Notes: generated by a model from the letters alone, not told the origin. A stretch of 64,000 nucleotides of DNA from Buchnera aphidicola (Nurudea yanoniella) (GCA_039829995.1 CP140036.1:496001-560000), one strand, 5' to 3'. Positions 19,163 through 28,098 are shown, numbered from the stretch's first letter. A program made the numbers and translations.

Positions 19163-20488
19163 TCAAAGATTTAAATTAGATTTTTTTAAAACAGATTCAT
19201 ATTGAGTAGACATAATATGTGTTTGAATTTGAGAAATGAAATCTATAATCACAACGACTACAATAAGCAAAGATGTACCACCAAAATAAAAGGGAACTTC
19301 CATAAAAATATGTAAAAATTCTGGTACCAAACATATAAACATCATATAAAAAGAACCAATTAATGTTAATCGTAACATTATCCTATTAATATATTTAGAT
19401 GTTTGTATTCCAGGACGAATTCCTGAAATAAAAGCTCCAGATTTTTTTAAATTATCAGCTGTTTCTTTGGAATTAAAAATTAATCCAGTATAAAAAAAAC
19501 AAAAAAACATGATAGCTACTGCATAAAAAAATATATATATTGGTTGAGTAGGTTGTAAATAGAAAGAAATATTTATTAGCCACTGCCAATTATCTCCACC
19601 GCCTAACCAAGAAGCCACAGAAATAGGAAACAACATAACACTTGAAGCAAAAATAGCTGGTATAACTCCTGACATATTTAACTTCAAAGGTAAGTGCGTA
19701 TAGTTTTTAGAGTGAATACGACGATTCTGATAATTTCTAGCATAATTAACATTAATTTTTCTATAACTTCTTTCGATAAATACAACAAAAAATATCACTA
19801 AAATAATAATTATTGAAATTAAAAAAAATAAAAAAACACTTAAACTTCCTTGCCGTAATTTCTCAAAAGTATGCTCAATAGAAACAGGTAAACCAGAAAC
19901 AATTCCAGAAAATATAATTATTGAAATTCCATTTCCAATACCTCTTTTAGTAATTAACTCACCTAACCACATTAAAAAAACAGTTCCTGTAACTAAACTA
20001 ACAATAGAAGTACAATAAAAATATATATCAGGATTAATTACCAAATGTTTCAACCCTGATATATTTGGCAAACTTATAGCGATACCAAATGATTGAAAAC
20101 CAGCTAGAACTAAAGTGGTATATCTTATGTATATATTAATTTTTCTTCGACCAGCCTCTCCATCTTTTTTCATTTCAATAAATTTTGGATATACTAAAGT
20201 TAACATTTGTATAATAATTGATGCTGATATAAAAGGCATAATACCTAATGCAAAAATTGACGCTCGACTTAGAGCACCACCAGAAAACATGTTAAACATT
20301 TCAACAAGAGTACCTTTCTGATTTTGTAATAATTGCGATAAAACAACAGTATCAATTCCAGGAATAGGAATAAATGATCCTATTCTAAAAATTACTAACG
20401 ATATTAAAACAAAAAAAATTCTTTTTTTTAATTCATATAATTTAGTATTAAATGGTTTAATATGCTTTACAATTTTTTTTTTTATCAT
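19163..20488 (-). CDS. secY: Preprotein translocase channel SecY
   Basis: Ten membrane segments make the protein-conducting channel of the inner membrane; 441 residues compared with 443 in E. coli. Conserved stretches include FRIGSFIPIPGID near TM1, the plug region GGALSRASIFALGIMP, and RGIGNGISIIIF. It also keeps the cytoplasmic loop that binds SecA and ribosomes, NVNYARNYQNRRIHSKNYTH. It is in the spc operon between rplO and rpmJ. It receives proteins delivered by SRP, whose RNA is at 1.8 kb. Confidence 0.97.
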   Translation of the reverse strand: MIKKKIVKHIKPFNTKLYELKKRIFFVLISLVIFRIGSFIPIPGIDTVVLSQLLQNQKGTLVEMFNMFSGGALSRASIFALGIMPFISASIIIQMLTLVYPKFIEMKKDGEAGRRKINIYIRYTTLVLAGFQSFGIAISLPNISGLKHLVINPDIYFYCTSIVSLVTGTVFLMWLGELITKRGIGNGISIIIFSGIVSGLPVSIEHTFEKLRQGSLSVFLFFLISIIIILVIFFVVFIERSYRKINVNYARNYQNRRIHSKNYTHLPLKLNMSGVIPAIFASSVMLFPISVASWLGGGDNWQWLINISFYLQPTQPIYIFFYAVAIMFFCFFYTGLIFNSKETADNLKKSGAFISGIRPGIQTSKYINRIMLRLTLIGSFYMMFICLVPEFLHIFMEVPFYFGGTSLLIVVVVIIDFISQIQTHIMSTQYESVLKKSNLNL

Positions 20489-20500
20489 AACACCTACTGA

Positions 20501-20938
20501 TTACTCCTGAACTGTTCCACCAGAAATTTTTACTATATTACGAACTCCTTTTGTAACATATAATCCACGAATCGTTAATGGCGCAGTAACCACCGTTCCT
20601 GATAAAATTATTTTAACAAACTTAACGTGTTTTTTTACTATCTTAAAATTTTTTAATAAATCCAAATTAATCACTTGTTTGGAAAATTTAAGTAATGATG
20701 ATAATTTTATTTCAGACTTATTTCGTGACTTACAAGAAGTAAATCCATATTTTGGAATACGTCTATATAAAGGAGTTTGACCACCTTCAAATCCTTTATT
20801 TACTATTCCACCAGATCTAGACTTTTGACCTTTATGCCCTCTTCCTGCTGTTTTTCCAAAACCTGATCCAATTCCGCGCCCTTTTCTCTTACGTATCTTA
20901 TGAGAACCAAAAGATGGAAAGATAGTATTCAAATACAT
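20501..20938 (-). CDS. rplO: Ribosomal protein L15
   Basis: A 145-residue L15 (144 in E. coli). The glycine- and basic-rich N-terminal extension is clear: RKRKGRGIGSGFGKTAGRGH and GQKSRSGG, then FEGGQTPLYRRIPKYGF. L15 is a late assembly protein of the 50S subunit. It lies 25 bases after rpmD and 12 before secY in the spc operon. Confidence 0.97.
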   Translation of the reverse strand: MYLNTIFPSFGSHKIRKRKGRGIGSGFGKTAGRGHKGQKSRSGGIVNKGFEGGQTPLYRRIPKYGFTSCKSRNKSEIKLSSLLKFSKQVINLDLLKNFKIVKKHVKFVKIILSGTVVTAPLTIRGLYVTKGVRNIVKISGGTVQE

Positions 20939-20963
20939 TTTAATAAATCCTCATTTATAATAC

Positions 20964-21140
20964 TCAAACAACTTTTAACATATAAGATATCTTTTTAATC
21001 ATTCCTTGAATAGAAGCAGTATTTTTACGCTTTACTGTATGTCCAATACGACGTAATCCCAATCCTGTTAAAGTTGCTTTATGCTTAGGCAATCTCCCTA
21101 TTGCACTTTTTATCTGAGTTATTTCTAAATATTTAACCAT
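20964..21140 (-). CDS. rpmD: Ribosomal protein L30
   Basis: A 58-codon gene. The minus-strand product starts MVKYLEITQIKSAIGRLPKH and continues with TGLGLRRIGHTV, the L30 signature; E. coli L30 has 59 residues. Its start codon overlaps the end of rpsE closely (one base between). L30 lies on the 50S surface near 5S rRNA. Confidence 0.96.
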   Translation of the reverse strand: MVKYLEITQIKSAIGRLPKHKATLTGLGLRRIGHTVKRKNTASIQGMIKKISYMLKVV

Positions 21141-21141
21141 G

Positions 21142-21651
21142 TTATTTTACCATAATCTCTCTGACTGACTTATTACGTTTAGCAGCTATCATTTCAGGAG
21201 ATTTCATATTTTCTAATCCTGACATAGTAGCTCGTACTACATTAATAGGATTAGTAGATCCATAAGCTTTTGCTAAAACATCATAAACACCTGCTACTTC
21301 TAAAACAGCTCTCATAGCACCACCAGCAATAATACCAGTTCCTTCTGAAGCTGGTTTCATAAAAATGTTTGAACCCGTAAAAGTTCCAAAAATAGGATAT
21401 TGTAAAGTATTTTTCTTTAAAGTTATACTAATCATGTTTCTACGAGCTTTTTCCATTGCTTTCTGAATAGCAGACGGAACCTCACGTGCTTTTCCATATC
21501 CAAAACCAACTTTTCCATTGCCATTTCCTACTACTGTTAAAGCAGTAAATGAAAAAACTCGACCACCTTTTACTGTCTTTGAAACTCGATTAACTGAAAT
21601 TAACTTTTCCTTTAAATCTAAAGTATTTTTTTTATCAATATAAATTGCCAT
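21142..21651 (-). CDS. rpsE: Ribosomal protein S5
   Basis: 169 residues (167 in E. coli). The N-terminal dsRBD-like domain has KTVKGGRVFSFTALTVVG and GKVGFGYGKAREVPSAIQKA. The C-terminal domain has GTGIIAGGAMRAVLEVAG and ATMSGLENMKSPE. S5 affects decoding accuracy. In the spc operon between rplR and rpmD. Confidence 0.98.
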   Translation of the reverse strand: MAIYIDKKNTLDLKEKLISVNRVSKTVKGGRVFSFTALTVVGNGNGKVGFGYGKAREVPSAIQKAMEKARRNMISITLKKNTLQYPIFGTFTGSNIFMKPASEGTGIIAGGAMRAVLEVAGVYDVLAKAYGSTNPINVVRATMSGLENMKSPEMIAAKRNKSVREIMVK

Positions 21652-21664
21652 AAAATTTTGTCTC

Positions 21665-22030
21665 TTAAAATTTCAATCCTACTTTTCTTGCTGCATGTGC
21701 TAAAGCTTGAATACGACCATGATATTTAAAACCAGAACGATCAAATGCAACATGTTCAATACCTTTTTTTAAAGCTCGTTCAGCAATAGTTTTTCCAATA
21801 ATAGAAGCAGCTTCTTTATTTCCTGTATATTTAATTAATTTTGAAAAATTTTTTTCAAGAGTAGAAGCAACCGCCAAAACCGAAGAATTATTAAAAGAAA
21901 TAATTTGTGCATAAATATGTCTAGAAGTACGATGAACAACCAAACGAATAGATTGTAACGTTTTTAATTTATACCGTGTGTTTGTAGCTCTTCGAATACG
22001 AGCTCGTTTTTTATTAAAAAAAACCATCAT
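21665..22030 (-). CDS. rplR: Ribosomal protein L18
   Basis: 121 residues compared with 117 in E. coli. RARIRRATNTRYK at the start binds 5S rRNA; LVVHRTSRHIYAQ and FDRSGFKYHGRIQALA are signature stretches. Two adjacent ATG codons open the frame and either could be used. L18 brings 5S rRNA into the 50S subunit with L5. It starts one base from the rplF stop codon. Confidence 0.96.
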   Translation of the reverse strand: MMVFFNKKRARIRRATNTRYKLKTLQSIRLVVHRTSRHIYAQIISFNNSSVLAVASTLEKNFSKLIKYTGNKEAASIIGKTIAERALKKGIEHVAFDRSGFKYHGRIQALAHAARKVGLKF

Positions 22031-22031
22031 A

Positions 22032-22568
22032 TTATTTCTTTTTAGCCTCTTTTATTCGTACAATTTCATTATCATAACGAATACCTTTTCCTTTATATGC
22101 TTCTGGAGTTCGATAAGATCTTATATCAGCAGCTACTTGACCAACTAATTGTTTATCATATCCTTTAATAATTATTTCTGTTTGAGATGGACATTCTATA
22201 GAAATACCTTTAGGAATAAAATATTTAATTATATGAGAATACCCTAAATATAAATGCAAAGCATTTTCATTAACTAAAGAAATCCTAAAACCTACTCCTA
22301 ACAATTGTAATTTTTTTAAAAATCCTGTTGTCACACCAACAATCATAGAAAACACTAAAGATCGAGCAGTACCAGCTTGTGCCCAACCCTTATAAGAACT
22401 AATTTTACTTTTAAAACTTAAATGTCCATTGATATAACTTACTATTACATTATTATTTAAAATTCGATCAAGAATTTTTTTTTCATTTGTTACTGTTATT
22501 TTCTGTCCAGATAATTTAATATCAACACAAGATGGGACAATAACTATTTTTTTTGCAATCCGCGACAT
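22032..22568 (-). CDS. rplF: Ribosomal protein L6
   Basis: The start is placed at the ATG at 22568 (MSRIAKK), preceded six bases upstream by GGAGGG, one of the best Shine-Dalgarno sequences in the window. This gives 178 residues (177 in E. coli). The open frame from 22595 adds nine residues without homology. GWAQAGTARSLVFSMIVGVT and the end PEAYKGKGIRYDNEIVRIKE identify L6, which lies near the sarcin-ricin loop. Confidence 0.96.
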   Translation of the reverse strand: MSRIAKKIVIVPSCVDIKLSGQKITVTNEKKILDRILNNNVIVSYINGHLSFKSKISSYKGWAQAGTARSLVFSMIVGVTTGFLKKLQLLGVGFRISLVNENALHLYLGYSHIIKYFIPKGISIECPSQTEIIIKGYDKQLVGQVAADIRSYRTPEAYKGKGIRYDNEIVRIKEAKKK

Positions 22569-22579
22569 ATTCCCTCCAA

Positions 22580-22975
22580 TTAAGTCACATGACAAATAAT
22601 TTCGCCACCTAAACCAGAATAACGAGCTAATTTATCAGTCATAACTCCTTTGGAAGTAGAAATTATAGCTATACCTAAACCAGCCATAATTTTTGGTAAT
22701 TTGTTTTTTCTACTATATACTCGTAAACTAGGAGAACTAATTCTTTTTATATTTTCAATTACAGGTTTTCCATTAAAATATTTTAAAACTAACTCTAATT
22801 TAGGTTTAGAAATATTTTTTTTTATAAAATAATCTTTAATATATCCTTCCTTTTTTAGGATAATACTAATAGCTACTTTCAATTTGGAAGAAGGCATGAT
22901 TACCGAAATTTTATTAGCTAATTGACTGTTTCGAATTCTTGTCAACATGTCTGCTACAGGATCTTGTATGGTCAT
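22580..22975 (-). CDS. rpsH: Ribosomal protein S8
   Basis: 131 residues, close to the E. coli length (130), starting MTIQDPVADMLTRIRN. The C-terminal stretch MAGLGIAIISTSKGVMTD is the central RNA-binding motif. In E. coli S8 represses the spc operon by binding the rplE start region. It ends only 12 bases before rplF. Confidence 0.97.
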   Translation of the reverse strand: MTIQDPVADMLTRIRNSQLANKISVIMPSSKLKVAISIILKKEGYIKDYFIKKNISKPKLELVLKYFNGKPVIENIKRISSPSLRVYSRKNKLPKIMAGLGIAIISTSKGVMTDKLARYSGLGGEIICHVT

Positions 22976-23007
22976 ATATATAACTCCAAAAAAAAACGTT
23001 TACAATT

Positions 23008-23313
23008 TTACCAACTAGCTTTTTTTAAGCCAGGAATTTCTCCTTTCATCGCTATTTCTCTTACCTTAATTCGACTTAATCCAAATTTTCTTAAAAATGC
23101 ATGTGGTCTTCCAGTTTGCCTACAACGATTACGTTGACGAATAGGACTAGAATCACGAGGAAATTTTTGTAATTTTAATACAGCATTCCAACGATCTTCC
23201 TTGGAAGTACTTATATTAGATATTACAGCTTTTAAATGCATTCTTTTTAAAAAAAATTTCTTAGCTAATTTAATACGTTTTACTTCACGTGCTTTTATTG
23301 ATTGTTTAGCCAT
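23008..23313 (-). CDS. rpsN: Ribosomal protein S14
   Basis: 101 residues, as in E. coli, and of the long zinc-free type (no CxxC pairs). NRCRQTGRPHAFLRKFGLSR is the conserved C-terminal rRNA-binding stretch, which ends MKGEIPGLKKASW. S14 is in the 30S head. In the spc operon between rplE and rpsH. Confidence 0.97.
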   Translation of the reverse strand: MAKQSIKAREVKRIKLAKKFFLKRMHLKAVISNISTSKEDRWNAVLKLQKFPRDSSPIRQRNRCRQTGRPHAFLRKFGLSRIKVREIAMKGEIPGLKKASW

Positions 23314-23330
23314 CTTATAATTTTCTCATT

Positions 23331-23870
23331 TTATTTTTTAAAAGGAAAGCTAAAAGCCGATAACAATGCATAACCTTCGCTGTCAGTAATAGCTGTAGTA
23401 GTAATAGTAATATTTATACCTCTAATACGATCTATTTTATCATAATCTATTTCAGGAAAAATAATTTGTTCACGAATTCCAATACTATAATTTCCTCTTC
23501 CATCAAAAGAACGTTTAGAAAATCCGCGAAAATCACGAATCCTAGGTATTGCTATAATAATTAAACGTTCTAAAAAATCCCATTTTTTTTGATTACGCAA
23601 AGTTACCTTACAACCAATAGGATATCCCTTACGAATCTTAAAGCTAGAAACAGACTTACGAGCCTTAGTTATTAGCGGTTTTTGACCAGATATTTTAGTT
23701 AAATCAGATACGGCATTATCAAGATGTTTCTTATCTATTGAAGCCAATCCCACACCAATATTTAAAGTAATTTTTTCAATTCGAGGAACTTGCATAATAG
23801 AAGAATAATTAAACTTACACATAAAATCTTTTGATACTTTGGTTTTATAATAATTTTTAAAACACAACAC
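23331..23870 (-). CDS. rplE: Ribosomal protein L5
   Basis: 179 residues exactly as in E. coli. VPRIEKITLNIGVG, a central QKPLITKARKSVSSFKIR and the end INITITTTAITDSEGYALL are typical. L5 binds 5S rRNA and contacts the P-site tRNA. It starts 15 bases after rplX. Confidence 0.97.
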   Translation of the reverse strand: MLCFKNYYKTKVSKDFMCKFNYSSIMQVPRIEKITLNIGVGLASIDKKHLDNAVSDLTKISGQKPLITKARKSVSSFKIRKGYPIGCKVTLRNQKKWDFLERLIIIAIPRIRDFRGFSKRSFDGRGNYSIGIREQIIFPEIDYDKIDRIRGINITITTTAITDSEGYALLSAFSFPFKK

Positions 23871-23885
23871 TGGAAATGCTCCAAT

Positions 23886-24200
23886 TTACTTAACAATATT
23901 ATTATTTGATTTAAAAAATCTTATTTTTTTATTATTTTTAATTTTAAAACCAATGCGATCTGGTTTTTTCGTGTCAGGATTTAAAATAGCTATATTAGAA
24001 ATATGAATTCCTGCTTCTTTTTTTATTATTCCTCCTACTATATCTTTATCAGGGACAGATTTTTGATGTTTTTTTACTAAGTTTATACCTTGTATAATAA
24101 CTTTATTTTTAAATAATATCCTTTTTACTACTCCTATTTTTCCTTTTTCTTTTCCCGTTATAACAATTACATTGTCATTCTTTTTTATTTTCGCTGCCAT
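23886..24200 (-). CDS. rplX: Ribosomal protein L24
   Basis: 104 residues as in E. coli. The KOW motif lies near the start (KKNDNVIVITGKEKGKIG). L24 begins 50S assembly by binding the 5' domain of 23S rRNA, a part that is still present in the shortened rrl of this window. Second gene of the spc operon. Confidence 0.96.
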   Translation of the reverse strand: MAAKIKKNDNVIVITGKEKGKIGVVKRILFKNKVIIQGINLVKKHQKSVPDKDIVGGIIKKEAGIHISNIAILNPDTKKPDRIGFKIKNNKKIRFFKSNNNIVK

Positions 24201-24215
24201 AATTATATATTCCTC

Positions 24216-24584
24216 TTATAAAACTTCTGGAGCTAATGAAATGATTTTTATAAACTTTTCATTTCTTAATTCTCGTGTAACAGGACCAAATATTCTTGTT
24301 CCTAAAGGTTGATCATTATTATTTAATATAACACAAGAATTAGTATCAAATTTAATAATAGAACCATCGAGACGCCTTATCCCTTTTCTAGTTCTCACTA
24401 CAACTGCTCTATATACCTCCCCTTTTTTAACTTTTCCTCTAGGTATAGCTTCTTTTATAGCTATTTTAATAATATCACCTATGTTTGCATATCTACGACG
24501 CGAACCACCTAAAACTTTAATACACATAGCAATACGAGCACCAGAGTTATCTGCTACGTTTAATATGCTTTGCTCTTGAATCAT
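24216..24584 (-). CDS. rplN: Ribosomal protein L14
   Basis: 122 residues (123 in E. coli), starting MIQEQSILNVADNSGARIAM. VVVRTRKGIRRLDGSIIKFD and GTRIFGPVTRELR are the conserved core. L14 forms a bridge to the 30S subunit. First gene of the spc operon, separated from rpsQ by a 128-base A/T-rich gap in which several TATA-like hexamers could act as an spc promoter, none of them convincing alone. Confidence 0.97.
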   Translation of the reverse strand: MIQEQSILNVADNSGARIAMCIKVLGGSRRRYANIGDIIKIAIKEAIPRGKVKKGEVYRAVVVRTRKGIRRLDGSIIKFDTNSCVILNNNDQPLGTRIFGPVTRELRNEKFIKIISLAPEVL

Positions 24585-24712
24585 ACTAAATCCTATAAAA
24601 TAAAAAACATATTCAATTTATATATAAGTTATTTAAATAATACAATTATAAAAAATTAAAATACAAAAATAAAACCAATAAAACTTTTTAAAATACTATT
24701 TATAAATAATAT

Positions 24713-24976
24713 TTACGATACTATAGTAGATTTTTTAATAATTTTCATTACTGTCCAAGATTTACTTTTAGATATTGGCCTGCATTCACGAATTTCTACC
24801 ATATCTCCTAACGAGCATGCATTTTTTTCATCGTGAACATGTAATTTCGTTGTTCGTTTGATAAACTTTTTATACAAAGGATGTTTAACAATACGTTCAA
24901 TAGAAACAACTAACGTTTTTTGCATAGTATTACTAATAACACGGCCTAAAAATGTACGAATTTTATTACTCACCAT
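24713..24976 (-). CDS. rpsQ: Ribosomal protein S17
   Basis: 87 residues (84 in E. coli), an OB-fold with GRVISNTMQKTLVVSIER and VEIRECRPISKSKSW. Its start overlaps the end of rpmC by 11 bases, so translation may be coupled. It is the last gene of the S10 operon. Confidence 0.96.
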   Translation of the reverse strand: MVSNKIRTFLGRVISNTMQKTLVVSIERIVKHPLYKKFIKRTTKLHVHDEKNACSLGDMVEIRECRPISKSKSWTVMKIIKKSTIVS

Positions 24977-25156
24977 ACTTTTCCTTATAAGACAATAAAA
25001 AATTAATTCGAGAAATATTACGACGTACTAAACGTAATAAATGAGGTTTTTGCAATTTTTTAGAAGAAAATTGCAAACGCAAATTAAATTGTTCTCGCAA
25101 CAAATTTAGTAGATTAATTTTCAATTCTTCAATAGTTTTTTTTTTATTTCTTTCAT
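24966..25156 (-). CDS. rpmC: Ribosomal protein L29, frame interrupted in an A10 tract
   Basis: L29 homology is clear (TIEELKINLLNLLREQFNLR, then HLLRLVRR). The natural start is the ATG at 25156, whose ATGA overlaps the rplP stop. From it the frame reads MKEIKKK, then leaves frame in a run of ten A (T run at 25136-25145) and stops after 11 codons. With 11 A the product would be 63 residues, exactly the E. coli L29 length. An uninterrupted frame from 25184 exists, but it lies inside rplP and adds a tail with no homology. The gene probably depends on polymerase slippage at the poly(A), or the tract was miscounted by one base in sequencing. Confidence 0.85.
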
Positions 25157-25572
25157 AAACATGGAAATATCCTCTTATGCACAAAAACAGTTTTTATAGG
25201 TAATTTTGATGCTGCTAATCTAAAAGCTTCTCTAGAAATCTCTTCAGATACACCGTCCATTTCATATAAAATTTTTCCAGGTTGTACTAAAGCAACCCAA
25301 TATTCTACGTTACCTTTTCCTTTTCCCATTCTTACTTCTAAAGGCTTTTGAGTAATCGGTTTATCAGGAAATATTCTGATCCAAATCTTTCCTTGTCTTT
25401 TAATAGATCGAGAAATAGCTCTTCTAGCTGATTCAATTTGACTAGATTTTATTCGTCCTCTTTCAATAGCCTTTAGTCCATATGACCCAAAATGTAAATT
25501 CACATCTGTAGAAAGACCTCGATTGCGACCTTTGTGCATTTTTCGAAATTTTGTTCTTTTTGGTTGTAACAT
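25153..25572 (-). CDS. rplP: Ribosomal protein L16
   Basis: 139 residues (136 in E. coli). It begins MLQPKRTKFRKMHKGRNRG and has RISRSIKRQGKIWIRIFPDK-like basic stretches and VALVQPGKILYEMDGV. L16 lies near the A-site tRNA elbow. The last residues (HKRIFPCL) run slightly beyond the usual end, so that the TGA overlaps the rpmC ATG. Confidence 0.97.
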   Translation of the reverse strand: MLQPKRTKFRKMHKGRNRGLSTDVNLHFGSYGLKAIERGRIKSSQIESARRAISRSIKRQGKIWIRIFPDKPITQKPLEVRMGKGKGNVEYWVALVQPGKILYEMDGVSEEISREAFRLAASKLPIKTVFVHKRIFPCL

Positions 25573-25584
25573 TTAACAAATTCC

Positions 25585-26283
25585 TTACTTTTTGTGTTTT
25601 CTTTGATGCTTCTTCAACTTAGACATAGATCTTTCTAATGTAGGCAATGTCATACCCCCTAATAATTCACCTTTGAATATCCATACTTTTACTCCTATAA
25701 CACCATAAGTAGTATAGGCTTCAGATAAACTATAATCAATATCTGCTCTTAAAGTATGTAATGGAACTCTTCCCTCTCGATACCATTCTCTTCTTGCTAT
25801 TTCTACACCACCTAAACGTCCACTTATTTCCACTTTAATTCCCTTAGCTCCTTGCCTAATTGCATTTTGAACAGCACGTTTCATAGCACGCCTAAACATT
25901 ATTCTACGCTCTAATTGAGATGTAATGTTATCAGCGACTAATTTTGCATCTAATTCTGGTTTGCGAATTTCAGATATATTAATTTGTGCAGGAACGCCTG
26001 TAATACACGTTATAGCTAATCGTAATTTCTCTACATCTTCTCCTTTTTTTCCTATTACTATTCCAGGACGTGCACTATATATTGTGATTCGAATACTTTT
26101 AGAGGGACGCTCAATAACAATACGAGAAATTGAAGCTTTCAGTAACTTTCTTTTTAAAAATTCACGAACTTTAAAATCACTATTTAAAATATCTGCAAAA
26201 TTTTTAGTACTCGCAAACCAAACAGAATTCCAATGCTTAATTATACCTAATCGCATGCCATTGGGATGCACTTTTTGACCCAT
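25585..26283 (-). CDS. rpsC: Ribosomal protein S3
   Basis: 232 residues (233 in E. coli). It starts MGQKVHPNGMRLGI, carries the KH motif RPGIVIGKKGEDVEKLR, and has GRLGGVEIARREWYREGRVP in the C-terminal domain. S3 lines the mRNA entry channel and has helicase activity together with S4 and S5. In the S10 operon. Confidence 0.98.
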   Translation of the reverse strand: MGQKVHPNGMRLGIIKHWNSVWFASTKNFADILNSDFKVREFLKRKLLKASISRIVIERPSKSIRITIYSARPGIVIGKKGEDVEKLRLAITCITGVPAQINISEIRKPELDAKLVADNITSQLERRIMFRRAMKRAVQNAIRQGAKGIKVEISGRLGGVEIARREWYREGRVPLHTLRADIDYSLSEAYTTYGVIGVKVWIFKGELLGGMTLPTLERSMSKLKKHQRKHKK

Positions 26284-26300
26284 GAATAATTCTCCAGTTG

Positions 26301-26636
26301 TTATAGACAGTCAGAAACCACTATAGTAATATGACTAGTTCTTTTTAAAATGCGATCTGAACGACCTTTAGCACGTGGCATCATTCTTTTCATAGTTGGA
26401 CCTTCGTCAACAAATACTTTAGTTATCTTTAAGTTATTTATCCCTATTCCAAAATTATGTTCTGCATTAGATATAGCTGATTGCAAAACTTTCCTAACTA
26501 ATATTGATGCTTTTTTATTATTAAAAGTTAAAATATTTAAAGCACATAAAACTTTTTGACCTCTTATCAAATCAGCTACTAATCTAACTTTTTGCACCGA
26601 TGATCTGGCTTGACGATGTATAGCATACGCTTCCAT
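26301..26636 (-). CDS. rplV: Ribosomal protein L22
   Basis: 111 residues (110 in E. coli). SVQKVRLVADLIRGQKV and the beta-hairpin region GPTMKRMMPRAKGRSDRILK that reaches into the exit tunnel are well kept. In the S10 operon between rpsS and rpsC. Confidence 0.97.
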   Translation of the reverse strand: MEAYAIHRQARSSVQKVRLVADLIRGQKVLCALNILTFNNKKASILVRKVLQSAISNAEHNFGIGINNLKITKVFVDEGPTMKRMMPRAKGRSDRILKRTSHITIVVSDCL

Positions 26637-26650
26637 ATTAAATATTTCCT

Positions 26651-26929
26651 CTAACGTTTCTTAATCTTTTTATCAGAAATATGACCACGATACGTACGAG
26701 TGACAGAAAATTCACCTAACTTATGTCCTACCATATCTTCTGTAATAAATATGGGGACATGTTGGCGTCCATTATGAACAGATATTGTCAAACCAATCAT
26801 ATTCGGAAAAATCGTTGATCGACGAGACCAAGTACGTATTGGCTTTTTATTATGACTTTTAATAGCTATTTCAATTTTTTTAAATAAAGATACATCAATA
26901 AATGGGCCTTTTTTAAGAGAACGCGGCAC
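26651..26929 (-). CDS. rpsS: Ribosomal protein S19
   Basis: 92 residues as in E. coli. MPRSLKKGPFIDVSL at the start and HNGRQHVPIFITEDMVGHKL in the middle are diagnostic. S19 forms a complex with S13 in the 30S head. In the S10 operon. Confidence 0.98.
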   Translation of the reverse strand: MPRSLKKGPFIDVSLFKKIEIAIKSHNKKPIRTWSRRSTIFPNMIGLTISVHNGRQHVPIFITEDMVGHKLGEFSVTRTYRGHISDKKIKKR

Positions 26930-26946
26930 TTTATTATCTCCTTATG

Positions 26947-27768
26947 TTATTTATTACGGCTTTTTATAATAAATCGATCTGTTCGTTTATTTTTTCTAGT
27001 TTTCTTACCTTTAGTTTGCAATCCCCAAGGACTAACAGGATGTTTTCCAAAATTTTTCCCTTCACCACCACCATGTGGATGATCTACTGGATTCATTGCA
27101 GTACCTCTAACTGTAGGACGAATTCCTCTCCAACGAGAAGCTCCAGCTTTTCCTAAAACTCTTAACATATGTTCTTCTTTTCCCACTTCTCCAATAGTTG
27201 CTTTACACTTAGATTCTAATTTTCTAATTTCTCCTGAACGCAAACGTATAGTTACATATTTTTCTTCTTTTGAAATTAATTGAACACCCACGCCTGCTGA
27301 TCTAGCAATTTGAGCTCCTTTTCCTGGTCTCATCTCAACGTTATGAATAATTGTTCCAATAGGAATATTTTTCATTGGTAAAACATTACCAATTTTTATG
27401 TCAGATGAAATCCCAGAAATTATTTTAGCACCAATTTTCAAATCTTTAGGCGCTAAAATATATCTTCGTTCTCCATCACTATATAAAACTAAAGCAATGT
27501 TAGCAGATCTATTTGGATCATATTCTAATCTTTCAACAATCGCAGAAATATTATCTTTATTTCTTTTAAAATCAATAATTCTATACGACCGTTTATGACC
27601 TCCTCCTATATGCCGAACTGTTATATGCCCATTATTGTTTCGACCTCCATTTTTACTTTTTTTTGTAACCAAACGAAAATATGGTTTTCCTTTATGTAAA
27701 TTAGAATTATCTAATTTTATAACATGACGACGACCTGGAGATGTTGGTTTACATTTAACAATTGCCAT
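26947..27768 (-). CDS. rplB: Ribosomal protein L2
   Basis: 273 residues as in E. coli. The C-terminal PVDHPHGGGEGKNFGKHPVS with the essential histidine is intact. L2 is needed for subunit joining and peptidyl transfer; most of its binding site (domain IV) is in the portion missing from the rrl in this window. In the S10 operon. Confidence 0.98.
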   Translation of the reverse strand: MAIVKCKPTSPGRRHVIKLDNSNLHKGKPYFRLVTKKSKNGGRNNNGHITVRHIGGGHKRSYRIIDFKRNKDNISAIVERLEYDPNRSANIALVLYSDGERRYILAPKDLKIGAKIISGISSDIKIGNVLPMKNIPIGTIIHNVEMRPGKGAQIARSAGVGVQLISKEEKYVTIRLRSGEIRKLESKCKATIGEVGKEEHMLRVLGKAGASRWRGIRPTVRGTAMNPVDHPHGGGEGKNFGKHPVSPWGLQTKGKKTRKNKRTDRFIIKSRNK

Positions 27769-27786
27769 TTATACATGTCCTCACTC

Positions 27787-28098
27787 TTAACCGGTTGACT
27801 CTTCATGGCCAATAAAGTTAACATTTTGTCCTTTCTTTAAAAAAATATAAGCTTTTTTCCAATTTTTTAAGCGACTTATAATGCCATTTTTACGCTTTTT
27901 TTTACCCTGAACAATTAATGTATTAATGCAATTCACTTTCACTTTAAATAATTTTTGTATAGTCTGTTTGATTTCAAATTTTGTAACATTAACAGGTACC
28001 TTTATTACTACAACATCACGTTTTTTTGAAACAATAGATGATTTTTCAGAAATATGTGGAGAAAAAAAATTTTTTAAGATTTGCTGTTCGATAATCAT
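27787..28098 (-). CDS. rplW: Ribosomal protein L23
   Basis: 103 residues (100 in E. coli). SPHISEKSS near the start, FEIKQTIQKLFKVKVNCINT and the basic loop before it mark L23, the docking site for SRP and trigger factor at the tunnel exit. Its ATGA start overlaps the rplD stop. Confidence 0.96.
   Translation of the reverse strand: MIIEQQILKNFFSPHISEKSSIVSKKRDVVVIKVPVNVTKFEIKQTIQKLFKVKVNCINTLIVQGKKKRKNGIISRLKNWKKAYIFLKKGQNVNFIGHEESTG

Noticed and set aside
25157..25184. Upstream in-frame start for rpmC at 25184 giving a 72-residue product
   Set aside because: It lies wholly inside rplP, adds residues with no L29 likeness and has no ribosome binding site, while the ATGA overlap at 25156 with one extra A gives the exact L29 length. 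Kept only as an alternative in the rpmC finding.
25925..26278. 117-codon plus-strand frame opposite rpsC
   Set aside because: Antisense shadow of a highly conserved ribosomal protein gene.
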